This document shows, piece after piece, positions 15,661-23,625 of a stretch of 32,081 nt of DNA. The notes under the pieces are model-generated. The model ran no database searches, had not been told where the DNA came from, and saw only the letters and a list, made by a program, of their open reading frames with translations. The DNA is taken from the NCBI GenBank assembly GCA_934675685.1, contig CAKURL010000014.1, positions 1 through 32,081 of the forward strand, given 5' to 3'. The first letter of the stretch is position 1. The number at the start of each line of letters is the position of its first letter. Origin of the DNA: an uncultured Candidatus Melainabacteria bacterium. GTDB lineage: Bacteria; Cyanobacteriota; Vampirovibrionia; Gastranaerophilales; Gastranaerophilaceae. The translations under genes and the position numbers were made by a program.

Positions 15661-16473
15661 CTATTTGTTTGTCTCAATTGTGATGGCACATGGGTTGTCG
15701 TCATAGCAAGCGCTAAGCCAATATATCTTCTTTTCTTCGCAATAGTCGTCTGCAATTAGGTCTCCTCCCATAGCTGCGCAATCTGCCCTTAAGAAAGGAA
15801 CGTCATGGAGGATTTCTTGGCTTTTTCCTTTGTCTGCTGCGATTTGTATCACATTAAAGCCAAAAGGTTTGTTTTGCGCTTGATAGTTTATGTTTATAGT
15901 CGTATTTTGGCATAAAGGCGAAAATTCAAAGCCAAAGTCTTTTGAATCTAAAAAGCTGCAATTAACAGGAGACAATCTTCCTGCCATGAAGCCTTCTGAA
16001 TACATTTTTAATGGGTATCTATCGAGCCCTATTTGGTTTTCTCCTTTTTTGCCATCTGCGTCTATAAAGAATTCTTTTGTGAACTTTCCTTCTTTAAAGT
16101 CTGCTTTCTTTTCGAGCCCCCAAATTTCCACTTTTGGTTTTTTTAAGGTGAAATTGTAGTTTAGATTTAAATTTTGGCTATAGCATTGCGGGTTTTTTAT
16201 TTCCAGCTTTTGGGCTAAAAGTTCGCAAAATTCACCTTCTTTTTGATTTGCGTCAAAAAGATAGCCTTTTTCTTTATAGATTGCAAGGGTTGCTTTTTCG
16301 ATTATTGCATAAGCTCGAGAGGCATTTTTTTCGATTGCATGTTGTCTTGGGTTATAAAAATGAAAATATAAAAAGAGCAAAACCCCGACAACGAGAATTA
16401 TAATCACATTTTTTATTATATTAAGGATTTTTTGTTCTAATATAATTTGTTCTATTTGTTTTTTATTTCGCAT
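15661..16473 (-). CDS. Divergent pilin-like paralogue lacking the prepilin cleavage motif
   Basis: About 271 residues with one N-terminal transmembrane helix (about 20-40) ahead of an outer domain. It shares blocks with the following pilin: an IDADGKKG..NQI..DRYPLKMYSEG stretch matching the neighbour's DIDSPSKGMN..DRIPLRLYSGG, then LCQNTT, and a C-terminal DCAAMGG...C..K...LSACYDDNPC. Unlike the neighbour it has no KG/FxxxE site. The leader is basic and Glu-containing (RNKKQIEQIILEQK), so it probably stays anchored as an uncleaved type II membrane protein. I chose the ATG at 16471-16473, with GAAGAG five bases upstream; an in-frame GTG lies two codons earlier. It overlaps the end of the DUF3326 gene by 22 bases, which implies coupling. 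Confidence 0.72.
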   Translation of the reverse strand: MRNKKQIEQIILEQKILNIIKNVIIILVVGVLLFLYFHFYNPRQHAIEKNASRAYAIIEKATLAIYKEKGYLFDANQKEGEFCELLAQKLEIKNPQCYSQNLNLNYNFTLKKPKVEIWGLEKKADFKEGKFTKEFFIDADGKKGENQIGLDRYPLKMYSEGFMAGRLSPVNCSFLDSKDFGFEFSPLCQNTTININYQAQNKPFGFNVIQIAADKGKSQEILHDVPFLRADCAAMGGDLIADDYCEEKKIYWLSACYDDNPCAITIETNK

Positions 16474-17453
16474 AAGCACTCTTCATAGCTATTAAATTCT
16501 TTGTAAACTTTGATGTTTAATTTTTCTTTTGTGACATCTAAAACTGTATCGTTTTTCACAGTTATGATTTTAACATTATTTTCTTGCGCGCTCAAGACCG
16601 CAGGAGAGCCCAAAGCGTCTTTTGGAACAATTAAATATTCAATATCTTTATAACTTATAGAATTTTCTTGGTGAGTTTTAAAAATATTTGGCGCAATAGA
16701 AAGCCCTTGGGCAATGCAAGGAAAATATGTGGAGCTTATGAGCTCAGAAGACACTTTTTCGTGTTCGATTTTTGTTGAAATGTCGATATCTAAAAAAGCG
16801 GGCGCGTGGGCCGCAGGGATTGAATATTCCTTTGTGATTAAATGAGAAATAATCGCTTCCACCCCTCCTATTGGGTCAATTCCTTCGCCATTTGAATAGT
16901 TTTCGTCTTCTGCGTCCTCTTTGAAATAGCAAACAACGGCGATTGCTTGGGCTCCTTTTTCGATTAATTTTTTAGCAGACGAAAGCAATTCATCTGGATT
17001 TTTTAAATTTCCATAAGAAATTCCGTTTTCGACTTTGATTTCGACTCCTACGTCGTTTTTCGTGTATTCAGGCTCTAAAAACTCTATCCCCTGCACCATT
17101 TTAAGAGCGCTAATTGTATTTAAATGGACGTTTAAGATGTCTTTTGGGATTTCAGAATCGAAAATCACACCGATTTTATTTGTTTCATAAGGTTTTTTTG
17201 GAATAATTTCTATTTTTCCTTTGAAAAATTCGTCAAATAAATAGCCTTCTAAATAGCTCATATCGTAATTTATGGCGCTTAAAATCCCTCCATTTACGGC
17301 ATTTGGGTTTAAGATAACATGGAAATCTTTAGAAAATTTTCTTGCAATATATCCAAAATCCCCTGCATATCCGCCTTGGTTTGCTCCGATTCCTGTTGGG
17401 ATAGATATTGCAACTATTGGTTTTTTGTCCTTATTTTCTATTTCATTTTTCAT
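16452..17453 (-). CDS. DUF3326 family protein of unknown function
   Basis: A 333-residue soluble protein with the family landmarks: IPTGIGANQGGYAGDFGYIARKF near the N-terminus, HVILNPNAVNGGILSAI, YLEGYLFDEFF, IGVIFDSEIP, the GNLKNPDELL segment, AIAVVCYFKED, GEGIDPIGGVEAIISHLI and AHAPAFLDIDI. I know this family mainly from cyanobacteria and some plants, where it remains uncharacterised. The Gly-rich N-terminus and conserved acidic/His residues suggest an enzyme, but no reaction can be named. It begins four bases after the holB stop and overlaps the next gene, so it lies inside the holA-holB-pilin run. Its presence is one of the best taxonomic hints in the window. Confidence 0.82.
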   Translation of the reverse strand: MKNEIENKDKKPIVAISIPTGIGANQGGYAGDFGYIARKFSKDFHVILNPNAVNGGILSAINYDMSYLEGYLFDEFFKGKIEIIPKKPYETNKIGVIFDSEIPKDILNVHLNTISALKMVQGIEFLEPEYTKNDVGVEIKVENGISYGNLKNPDELLSSAKKLIEKGAQAIAVVCYFKEDAEDENYSNGEGIDPIGGVEAIISHLITKEYSIPAAHAPAFLDIDISTKIEHEKVSSELISSTYFPCIAQGLSIAPNIFKTHQENSISYKDIEYLIVPKDALGSPAVLSAQENNVKIITVKNDTVLDVTKEKLNIKVYKEFNSYEECLCEIKNK

Positions 17454-17456
17454 TTT

Positions 17457-18401
17457 TTAGCTACCTTTTGCTATTTTTAACATCATATATTCAAAAGCAA
17501 TCTTGTCTTGGACGTTTGCTTTTGTCATTTTCTGCGCTTTTTTTATCGTATCAATATCTTTTTTTATTTTTAAAATCAAAAATGAATTATCAAGGTTTTG
17601 CTTTAATAATTCTTTTAAAAATTCTAAAATTTTATCAAAAATGTTTTCTGCTCTAAGCTCTTTTGTTTTTTCGAGCTCCAGCAAATTTTCCACAATGTCT
17701 AAGGCTTTTGGGTAATCTATATTAGGGTAGTTTGAAAAAATATTTGAAATTTCTTCAAAGTCTACTTTCTGCTTTTTGCCTGATAACTTAAAAACTTGGC
17801 ACCTTGAAACAATGGTGGATAAAATATTTTCTCTTGAATTTGTTAAAAATACAAAAGTCGTGTTCAAAGGAGGCTCTTCTAAAGATTTCAAAAGCGCATT
17901 TGGGGTTGTCGGGTGGAAAGTTTTTAAATTTATAGGCTCAATTGTGAAATTTAAATTTGTTCTATAGCCTAAGTCATAAAAATCTTCTAAAATGTCTTTT
18001 TCTTCTTTTAATTCGCTTGATGAAAAGAAGATGAAAAAGCGGTGATAGTCGCTTGACATGATTAAATTTTTCTCGATTTCTCGAGCTTGTTTTACCGAAA
18101 TCACTGTCTTTGAGTCGTCATCTTCTCCTTTAAAATGGATTTGAGAGACATTTGTAATGCTCGGGTGTTCAAAGTTTCTTATCCATTTGCAATTTGTACA
18201 TTGGCAATCTGGCGCGCCATCTTCTTTGCAATTTAAAATTCTTGCAAGTTCGAGCGCAAAAACATATTGCCCGATTGTATCCTCGCCTTCAAAAATGAGC
18301 CCTTGAGGGAAATTCCTTCTTTGCTCGTTTTTGAGCTCAAGCATTTTTGAAAAATAATTATATGCAAAAGGAAATCTTTCTTTCAATGAATTATCTATCA
18401 T
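17457..18401 (-). CDS. holB: DNA polymerase III subunit delta prime
   Basis: HolB is the delta-prime clamp-loader subunit of the replicative polymerase. The 314-residue protein has the AAA+ fold with a degenerate nucleotide loop (GEDTIGQY, 39-46), as expected for delta prime, which does not bind ATP. A zinc module follows with C58, C66, C68 and C71. Further on come NALLKSLEEPP, TTFVFLTNSRENILSTIVSRCQVF and the C-terminal helical collar domain. The ATG overlaps the holA stop in an ATGA and has GGAG four bases upstream. An E-rich insertion (SELKEEKDILEDFYDLGYRTN) before the sensor region is longer than I expect, but the protein is otherwise standard. Confidence 0.92.
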   Translation of the reverse strand: MIDNSLKERFPFAYNYFSKMLELKNEQRRNFPQGLIFEGEDTIGQYVFALELARILNCKEDGAPDCQCTNCKWIRNFEHPSITNVSQIHFKGEDDDSKTVISVKQAREIEKNLIMSSDYHRFFIFFSSSELKEEKDILEDFYDLGYRTNLNFTIEPINLKTFHPTTPNALLKSLEEPPLNTTFVFLTNSRENILSTIVSRCQVFKLSGKKQKVDFEEISNIFSNYPNIDYPKALDIVENLLELEKTKELRAENIFDKILEFLKELLKQNLDNSFLILKIKKDIDTIKKAQKMTKANVQDKIAFEYMMLKIAKGS

Positions 18402-19396
18402 ACTTCTCCTGCCCTATTTTCCAAAAAAGCCAAGCTAAAAGCCGTTATCGGGTCTTTGATTTCTCCTGTCTTGAGCTTGAATTCCGCTTCTGTTAGGTTT
18501 AATTTTAACCTTAAAAGTTCGCGCTCTGGCACATCTTTTATTTTGCCTAAAATCTTTTTCATAATAAAATCGCTTCGATATTTGAGCTTCGTCATAAGTT
18601 CAAAAGAATTTAAAGTTTTAGAATAGATTTTAAGCTTTAAAAAATTAGAAAAATTTGTTTGTAAAAGCGCCAAAAGTGGCAAATAATGTTCTTTTTGAAG
18701 AACATCTGAAATGAGACTTAGGGCTTTTTCATAATCTTTTTTGATAACTAAATCGGCTATTTCAAAGACGTCAGTCGTGCTTAGAGCTAATTCTTTTATG
18801 GTTTTTTCTTCAATTGTTTTATTTGGATAGCTATAAAGCTTCAATTTTTCTAATTGATTATATAAATCTCTAATGGAAGTCCCTGAAATTTGGATTAGCA
18901 AAGAACAATTGGAATTATCGATTTCAATATCCAGTTCTTTTGCTAATTTTTTTATAATAGGAATAATTTTTCCTTCTTCATAAGATTTAAATTGCTTGAA
19001 TTCTTGAGGAGGTGTGATTTTTATGAGCTCTTTATAGAGTTTTTTTCTGCTATCCGGTTTTTTATCTTCTCCTTTCGGAGTGGGGCAAAGAAGGATTATG
19101 TGGACTCTATCTGAAATATTATTAAAAGCAGACACAAGCTCTTTTGTTTGCTTTTCGTCAAGAGTGATTTTGCCTTTTGTTTCGAGGAAATATTTTTGGC
19201 ATTTTATTAAAATAACCAAATCCCCAAACATCATTGCGTTTGTTCTCAAAAGTTCCGAAAACAAAGAAAAAGAAGGGTTGTCAACGCTTCTATAATTCAA
19301 TTCGTTGACATTCCCTTGTAAAATTTCTTTTTTTAATTTATTTATTTCTTTTTCGATTAAAAAGTCTTCGTTTCCAAAGAAAAAATGTAGAGGCAT
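18398..19396 (-). CDS. holA: DNA polymerase III subunit delta
   Basis: HolA is the delta subunit that opens the beta sliding clamp. The 332-residue protein starts with the family segment PLHFFFGNEDFLIEKEINKLK, continues with a stretch containing LLRTNAMMFGDLVILIKC, then IIPIIKKLAKELDIEID, a central GTSIRDLYNQLEKLKLY and a helical collar domain to the end (ERELLRLKLNLTEAEFKLKTGEI). It has no working P-loop, as expected. The ATG is preceded by AAGGA at four bases. It overlaps holB by four bases, so both clamp-loader subunits are made together, 34 bases downstream of the ROK kinase gene. Confidence 0.92.
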   Translation of the reverse strand: MPLHFFFGNEDFLIEKEINKLKKEILQGNVNELNYRSVDNPSFSLFSELLRTNAMMFGDLVILIKCQKYFLETKGKITLDEKQTKELVSAFNNISDRVHIILLCPTPKGEDKKPDSRKKLYKELIKITPPQEFKQFKSYEEGKIIPIIKKLAKELDIEIDNSNCSLLIQISGTSIRDLYNQLEKLKLYSYPNKTIEEKTIKELALSTTDVFEIADLVIKKDYEKALSLISDVLQKEHYLPLLALLQTNFSNFLKLKIYSKTLNSFELMTKLKYRSDFIMKKILGKIKDVPERELLRLKLNLTEAEFKLKTGEIKDPITAFSLAFLENRAGEV

Positions 19397-19430
19397 CTTT
19401 TCCTTTTTGCCTTCCTTTTTGTTTTTTGTT

Positions 19431-20384
19431 TTAGCTATTTATCAAGAGACTTGCCCCGATAACGCCCGCTGTGTTTGCTAGTTGCGCAGGAACAATTTCC
19501 ACGCTTTTTGCTTGAATTGGCATAGCTCTATCTAAAATAGTTTTTCTGATTGGGTCAAGCAAAATGTCCCCAGCGTCAGCCACACCGCCACCTATGATGA
19601 TTTTTTGAGGGTTTAATAGGTTCACAACAGAAGCGAGCCCTGTACCTATGATTTTACCCATTTGTTTGAAGATTTGAATAGAAACAGCGTCCCCTTGAAG
19701 AGCTGCTTGAGCTACTAAATAAGGAGTGATTATGCCGTCTGCTGCCATTTCTTTATATTTTGCAGATTTTCCGCCTGAAATATATTCTTTTGCCATTGTG
19801 ACAATAGCTGGGCCTGAAGCATAAGCTTCAAAACAGCCATAATCTCCGCAACCGCACAATGGGCCGCCGTTCATCTCCATTTTAATATGGCCGATTTCGC
19901 CTGCAGCGTTTGCTGCCCCTCTCACTAATTTTCCATTTAAAACAATACCTGAGCCAATACCAGTTCCTACTGTGATGCAAACCAAATTTTCGCAGCCTTT
20001 TCCTGCGCCAAAATTCAATTCGCCCAAAGCCGCACAGCGAACATCGTTATCTAGCCTTGTTGGGATAGAAAATTCTGTTTCTATGATTTTTGCAAGCTTC
20101 ACATTTGTCCACCCTGGGATATTTGGAAGGTTTTTTACAATCCCATTTTTGTAGTCGATTTGCCCAGGGAGCCCGAAGCCGATTGCTTCTATTGTGTCTT
20201 TTGTGGCATTTGTTTCTTGCATTAAGTCTTTGATTGCTTGTTTGATGTTATTTATGCCTGCTTCATAGCCCATTTCCGCTCTTGTTGGAGTAGTTGCGCT
20301 ATAGATAATTTTTCCGTCAAAGTCTATAAGGGCGATTTTAATGTTTGTTCCGCCGATGTCGACACCAATTCTATATTTTTTCAT
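19431..20384 (-). CDS. ROK-family glucokinase
   Basis: ROK kinases of this type phosphorylate glucose (or a related hexose) with ATP. The 317-residue protein has the phosphate-binding GVDIGGTNIK (7-16), the catalytic Asp114 in RLDNDVRCAA, and VGTGIGSGIVLNGKLVRG. The sugar- and zinc-contacting residues are EIGHIK (163-168) and C177/C179/C184 in the CGCGDYGC zinc motif. I start it at the ATG at 20382-20384, which has AAAGGAG at good spacing. An upstream in-frame ATG at 20420 lies inside the presumed -10 box and is unlikely. Having no DNA-binding domain, it is a kinase and not a ROK repressor. Glucose is the likeliest substrate; another hexose or N-acetylmannosamine is possible. Confidence 0.9.
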   Translation of the reverse strand: MKKYRIGVDIGGTNIKIALIDFDGKIIYSATTPTRAEMGYEAGINNIKQAIKDLMQETNATKDTIEAIGFGLPGQIDYKNGIVKNLPNIPGWTNVKLAKIIETEFSIPTRLDNDVRCAALGELNFGAGKGCENLVCITVGTGIGSGIVLNGKLVRGAANAAGEIGHIKMEMNGGPLCGCGDYGCFEAYASGPAIVTMAKEYISGGKSAKYKEMAADGIITPYLVAQAALQGDAVSIQIFKQMGKIIGTGLASVVNLLNPQKIIIGGGVADAGDILLDPIRKTILDRAMPIQAKSVEIVPAQLANTAGVIGASLLINS

Positions 20385-20410
20385 ACTTTCTCCTTTAGTG
20401 TTATTATTTG

Positions 20411-20419
20411 ATTTTATCA
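20411..20419 (-). promoter_or_regulatory. Extended -10 box of the ROK kinase gene
   Basis: On the minus strand the sequence is TGATAAAAT, identical to the boxes before bioA and the metallophosphoesterase. It leaves a leader of about 20 bases that contains AAAGGAG before the chosen ATG. No clear -35 is seen. Confidence 0.5.
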
Positions 20420-20487
20420 TAAAAATTTAGCATGAAAGGTAACATTTCCTAAACTAAATTTTAAAAAATTGCCCTTAAAATAATCTA

Positions 20488-20496
20488 TGGTAAAAT
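20488..20496 (+). promoter_or_regulatory. Extended -10 box directly before csaB
   Basis: TGGTAAAAT ends nine bases before the csaB ATG. No Shine-Dalgarno lies in that gap, so the mRNA would have two or three leader bases at most. The evidence is motif spacing only. Confidence 0.4.
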
Positions 20497-20505
20497 TAAA
20501 ATACT

Positions 20506-21528
20506 ATGAAAAACGTTCTTGTTTCTGGATACATAGGTTTTGGAAATTTTGGAGATGAAGCGATTTTTTGTGCTTTATCTAAACATTTAAAGTCCTTAGG
20601 GTTTAATGTTCGTGCTTTTTCTTCTGATCCTAAAAAAACAAAAAAAGATTTTGATGTTGAAACATATAACTTTAAAAACTTAAAAGAAATTTTTAAAGCG
20701 ATTTTAAAAACAGATATTTTAATCTCTGGCGGAGGAAGCCTTCTTCAAAACAAGACAAGCAACTTTAGCTTGTTATATTATCTTTTTATCGTTTTTCTAG
20801 CAAAAATTTTTTCAAAAAAAGTCATGGTTTTCTCTCAAGGAATTGAACCTATAAATGGCAAATTTTTTGAGTTTTTGTTGAAAATTGCGCTAAAACTTTG
20901 CGACTTTATAAGTGTACGAGATTTTAAAAGTTTGTCCTATTTAAAATCTCTTAAAATCAACGCACATCTCACTTCAGACCCAGTTTATTCTCTTATAGAA
21001 AACATCAAAAAAGAAGAAAATAAAGAAGGTTTAATTATACAATTAAGGGAATTTAAGGGGCTTGAAGAAGAATTAATAAAAAATTTATCTGAAATTTTGC
21101 CAAAAATTTATGATGGAAAAATTTCAATCTTGCCTCTTCAAGGCTCTTATGACTTAGAGACTTGCGAAAAATTAAAGAATGAACTTTTAAAAGTAAATAA
21201 AGAAACAGAAATTCTAAAAGAAAAAGATATAATTGCAACGATTAGTGCTATAAATTGTGCAAAATATATGCTTTCTATGCGCTTCCATGGTGCTTTGATT
21301 TCTCAAGCACTTAAGACAAGGACTTTTTGTTTATGTTATGATGAAAAAATTAAAAATTTAGCTTCAGAATTAAATATTCAAAATGTGGATTTATTTAATT
21401 ATTCAAAAGATGAACTTGAAGAGAAATTGAAGATTTTCTTTAAGGGAGATTTTGAAAAAGAAAAAAGCCCAAGAGCATTTGACTGGAGCGAATTTGACGA
21501 TTGTATTTTAAAATTTAAAAATTATTAA
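20506..21528 (+). CDS. csaB: Polysaccharide pyruvyl transferase CsaB
   Basis: CsaB adds ketal-linked pyruvate to secondary cell-wall polysaccharide and is widespread in cyanobacteria and S-layer-bearing bacteria. The 340-residue protein has the GT-B-like layout with GNFGDEA (13-19), DILISGGGSLLQNKTSNFSL (about 74-93), VMVFSQGIEPI (about 107-117), ISVRDFKSL and, near the C-terminus, SMRFHGALISQALKTRTFCLCYDEKIKNL, the signature of the pyruvyl-transferase family. There are no membrane segments apart from one hydrophobic stretch in the first domain. It precedes an acyltransferase gene by 11 bases, so both may act in envelope assembly. The acceptor polymer cannot be named. Confidence 0.88.
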   Translation: MKNVLVSGYIGFGNFGDEAIFCALSKHLKSLGFNVRAFSSDPKKTKKDFDVETYNFKNLKEIFKAILKTDILISGGGSLLQNKTSNFSLLYYLFIVFLAKIFSKKVMVFSQGIEPINGKFFEFLLKIALKLCDFISVRDFKSLSYLKSLKINAHLTSDPVYSLIENIKKEENKEGLIIQLREFKGLEEELIKNLSEILPKIYDGKISILPLQGSYDLETCEKLKNELLKVNKETEILKEKDIIATISAINCAKYMLSMRFHGALISQALKTRTFCLCYDEKIKNLASELNIQNVDLFNYSKDELEEKLKIFFKGDFEKEKSPRAFDWSEFDDCILKFKNY

Positions 21529-21539
21529 AGGAAAAAATC

Positions 21540-22217
21540 TTGAAAAAAAATTATAAAAACGATAAAAAATTAAACTTGCTTTGCGATCTTGTAAAATATC
21601 TCTTTTATGTAATTAGAGCGTTTTATTTTTGCAAATGCATAAACTATCCAAAAGAAAAATGCATTTTTGCCCTTTGGCATGCGCACCAATGCGGAGTTTT
21701 TTCTTGCAACCAAATGAGAAAGACGGCGATTATGGTTTCTGCTTCAAAAGATGGTGAAATCATCTCAAGAGCAGCAAACGCCATGGGTGTCACCACCGTT
21801 CGCGGGTCGCATAAAAGAGGGGGCGCAAAAGCGAGCCTTGAATTGATAAATAAAATCAAAAACGAAGACTATAATGGCGCAATTACGATAGATGGGCCAA
21901 GAGGGCCAAAAAGAAAAGTTAAAAAAGGAATTATTGAAATCGCCAAGATGGCAAATGTTCCAATCGTTCCTGCGATTTGGTGGAGTCCTGATATTGCTTT
22001 TGTGAAGTTTAATTCTTGGGACGAATTTCGCTTTCCTTTAATAGGGACAAGGCTCGTGATGAAGTTTGCTGACCCTATTTATCTTCCGAAGAACCCAACA
22101 GAAGAAGATATTGAAGCTACAAGAAAAAAAGTGGAAGATACGCTAGAGGAGTTATATATAGACGTTAAAACAAACTTTAAGAAATATTGGAAAGAAGGAA
22201 AAATCCATAAACACTAA
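21540..22217 (+). CDS. DUF374 lysophospholipid-acyltransferase family protein
   Basis: A 225-residue protein of the PlsC-like superfamily. Motifs: WHAHQ (46-50, the modified H-x4-D-like catalytic region together with S68-x-x-D71-G-E), VRGSHKRGGAKASLEL (87-102), and the DGPRGP motif (118-123) followed by KVKKGIIEIAKMANVPIVPAIWW. DUF374 proteins are assigned to acyl transfer onto lipid or lipid-A-like acceptors, but few are tested. The start is TTG at 21540 with AAAGGA seven bases upstream. It follows csaB closely and its stop overlaps that of the opposing acetyltransferase gene by three bases. Confidence 0.85.
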   Translation: MKKNYKNDKKLNLLCDLVKYLFYVIRAFYFCKCINYPKEKCIFALWHAHQCGVFSCNQMRKTAIMVSASKDGEIISRAANAMGVTTVRGSHKRGGAKASLELINKIKNEDYNGAITIDGPRGPKRKVKKGIIEIAKMANVPIVPAIWWSPDIAFVKFNSWDEFRFPLIGTRLVMKFADPIYLPKNPTEEDIEATRKKVEDTLEELYIDVKTNFKKYWKEGKIHKH

Positions 22218-22786
22218 TTAAATTCTTCTTGGTTTATTTCTTTAATCACTTTTGCTGGGTTTCCTACAGCAACGCAGTTTTTTGGAACATCTTTAGCAAC
22301 AACGCTTCCTGCTCCAATCACCGCGCCACTTCCAATTGTGACCCCAGCCAAAACTGTGACGCTTCCTCCAAACCAAACGTTATCTTCAACTGTGATTGGC
22401 TTTGAATATTCTAAGCCAGCATTTCTTCTTTTGATGTCTAAAGGGTGCAATGCGCAATAAAAGCTGCAATTTGGGCCAATAAAGACATTGTCTCCAAATT
22501 TCACTTTTGCACAGTCTAAGATTAGCAAATTATGGTTTGAATAAAAATTTTCTCCGATTTCTATGTTATATCCATAGTCGCACATGAAATCTTGTTCGAT
22601 TAAAAAGTTTTCTTTAGTCGAGCCTAGGATTTTTTTCATTAAATCTTTTCTTTTTTCATAGTCTTTGACAGGCAGATGATTGTATTCTTGGCAAAGAGTT
22701 TTGCAATTTAGTCTATCAATCTCTAAAGTTTTGTCCAAAAAAGGGTTATACATAAGCCCTTGTATCATTTTTTCTCTTTCTTCCAT
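22214..22786 (-). CDS. Sugar O-acetyltransferase of the maltose/galactoside transacetylase type
   Basis: A 190-residue left-handed beta-helix acetyltransferase that moves acetyl from acetyl-CoA to a sugar hydroxyl. The N-terminal cap domain (about 1-60; MIQGLMYNPFLDKTLEIDRL, LMKKILGS) is typical of the Maa/LacA group. The hexapeptide repeats follow, with the catalytic His114 in CALHPLDIKRRNAGLEY, and end with the family sequence NVWFGGSVTVLAGVTIGSGAVIGAGSVV and VGNPAKVIKEI. The ATG has AAGGA six bases upstream and TATAAT boxes lie behind it. The gene diverges from the orphan gene at 22824. The natural acceptor sugar is unknown; members often detoxify or modify cell-wall sugars. Confidence 0.92.
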   Translation of the reverse strand: MEEREKMIQGLMYNPFLDKTLEIDRLNCKTLCQEYNHLPVKDYEKRKDLMKKILGSTKENFLIEQDFMCDYGYNIEIGENFYSNHNLLILDCAKVKFGDNVFIGPNCSFYCALHPLDIKRRNAGLEYSKPITVEDNVWFGGSVTVLAGVTIGSGAVIGAGSVVAKDVPKNCVAVGNPAKVIKEINQEEFN

Positions 22787-22823
22787 CGTTTTTCCTTTTT
22801 TTGATTTATTATATTATATAAAT

Positions 22824-23603
22824 ATGCAAAACGATATTTTTGATTTAAAAAAGTTGAATAACGAAAATGCTTGGGCAATTCATTATGCTTGTAATGGCTT
22901 GTATAATGGCATTTTGCCTGCTCCAAATGTTTCTTGTATAATAGTTTGCAATTTGAGCTGTAAAGATAAGCGCAAATTTTATGTGAAAGATTATTTAGGG
23001 GAAAATAATCTTGAAGAGGCTGAAAAACTTCTGTTGGAGAAGTTTTCTGATTTTATCAATGAAAATGTTGGTAAATATTTTGTCCATTGGAATATGAACA
23101 GCGCTTTTGGTTTTGATGCAATTAAAGCGCGCGCAAAAGAATTTAATATCGAAATAAATGACATACCAGATGAAAATAAAATAGATTTATCAAAGATGGC
23201 AGAAAAATTGGCCGGCAAAAAATTATCTTTAAAACAAGCTTTGATGTTTAATCATATACTATTTGAAGATTTCCAAGACGGCAAAGATGAGCTTGCCGCT
23301 TATAATAAAAGAGAATACGAGGTTATATTTGATTCTGTGCATGATAAAGCAATAGGTATCAAAATGCTTCTTGAATCAATAAAAGATGGTTCTTTTAAAG
23401 TTTGTTTTGATGTTCCTCAAAAATCTAAATTCGCAAAAGAAGAGCGAAAGCAAATTGATATAAAATTAAAAAGATATAGAGAAGAAACGCTTGCTTGTGG
23501 CAAAGCTTCGTTTTCTGTAAAATATTTGCATTTCAAAAATTGCGAAAATATTTTTGGCGCATTGCGCTTAATTTTGTTAAAGATTTTGAAATTTTTTAAA
23601 TAA
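22824..23603 (+). CDS. Hypothetical protein with a faint 3'-5' exonuclease-like (RNase H-fold) pattern
   Basis: I do not recognise this 259-residue protein with certainty. The middle reads VHWNMNSAFGFDAIKARAKEF followed by IDLSKMAEKLAGKKLSLKQAL and later AAYNKREYEVIFDSVHDKAIGIKMLLE. This is the order of exonuclease motifs II and III in DEDD nucleases, but the first motif (DxE) is not evident, so catalysis is doubtful. The C-terminus ends in a hydrophobic, basic helix (ALRLILLKILKFFK). The frame opens further upstream inside the acetyltransferase gene, but the ATG at 22824 is the only sensible start; A/T-rich -10-like boxes end about eight bases before it and there is no Shine-Dalgarno. It stands next to the tRNA region, a common site for accessory genes. 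Confidence 0.6.
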   Translation: MQNDIFDLKKLNNENAWAIHYACNGLYNGILPAPNVSCIIVCNLSCKDKRKFYVKDYLGENNLEEAEKLLLEKFSDFINENVGKYFVHWNMNSAFGFDAIKARAKEFNIEINDIPDENKIDLSKMAEKLAGKKLSLKQALMFNHILFEDFQDGKDELAAYNKREYEVIFDSVHDKAIGIKMLLESIKDGSFKVCFDVPQKSKFAKEERKQIDIKLKRYREETLACGKASFSVKYLHFKNCENIFGALRLILLKILKFFK

Positions 23604-23625
23604 AAAACTTTTAATAGGATTTTTA

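Noticed and set aside
22680..22823. N-terminal extension of the exonuclease-like gene from an upstream ATG
   Set aside because: This stretch is antisense to the conserved acetyltransferase N-terminus, has unrelated composition and would cross the divergent promoter region.
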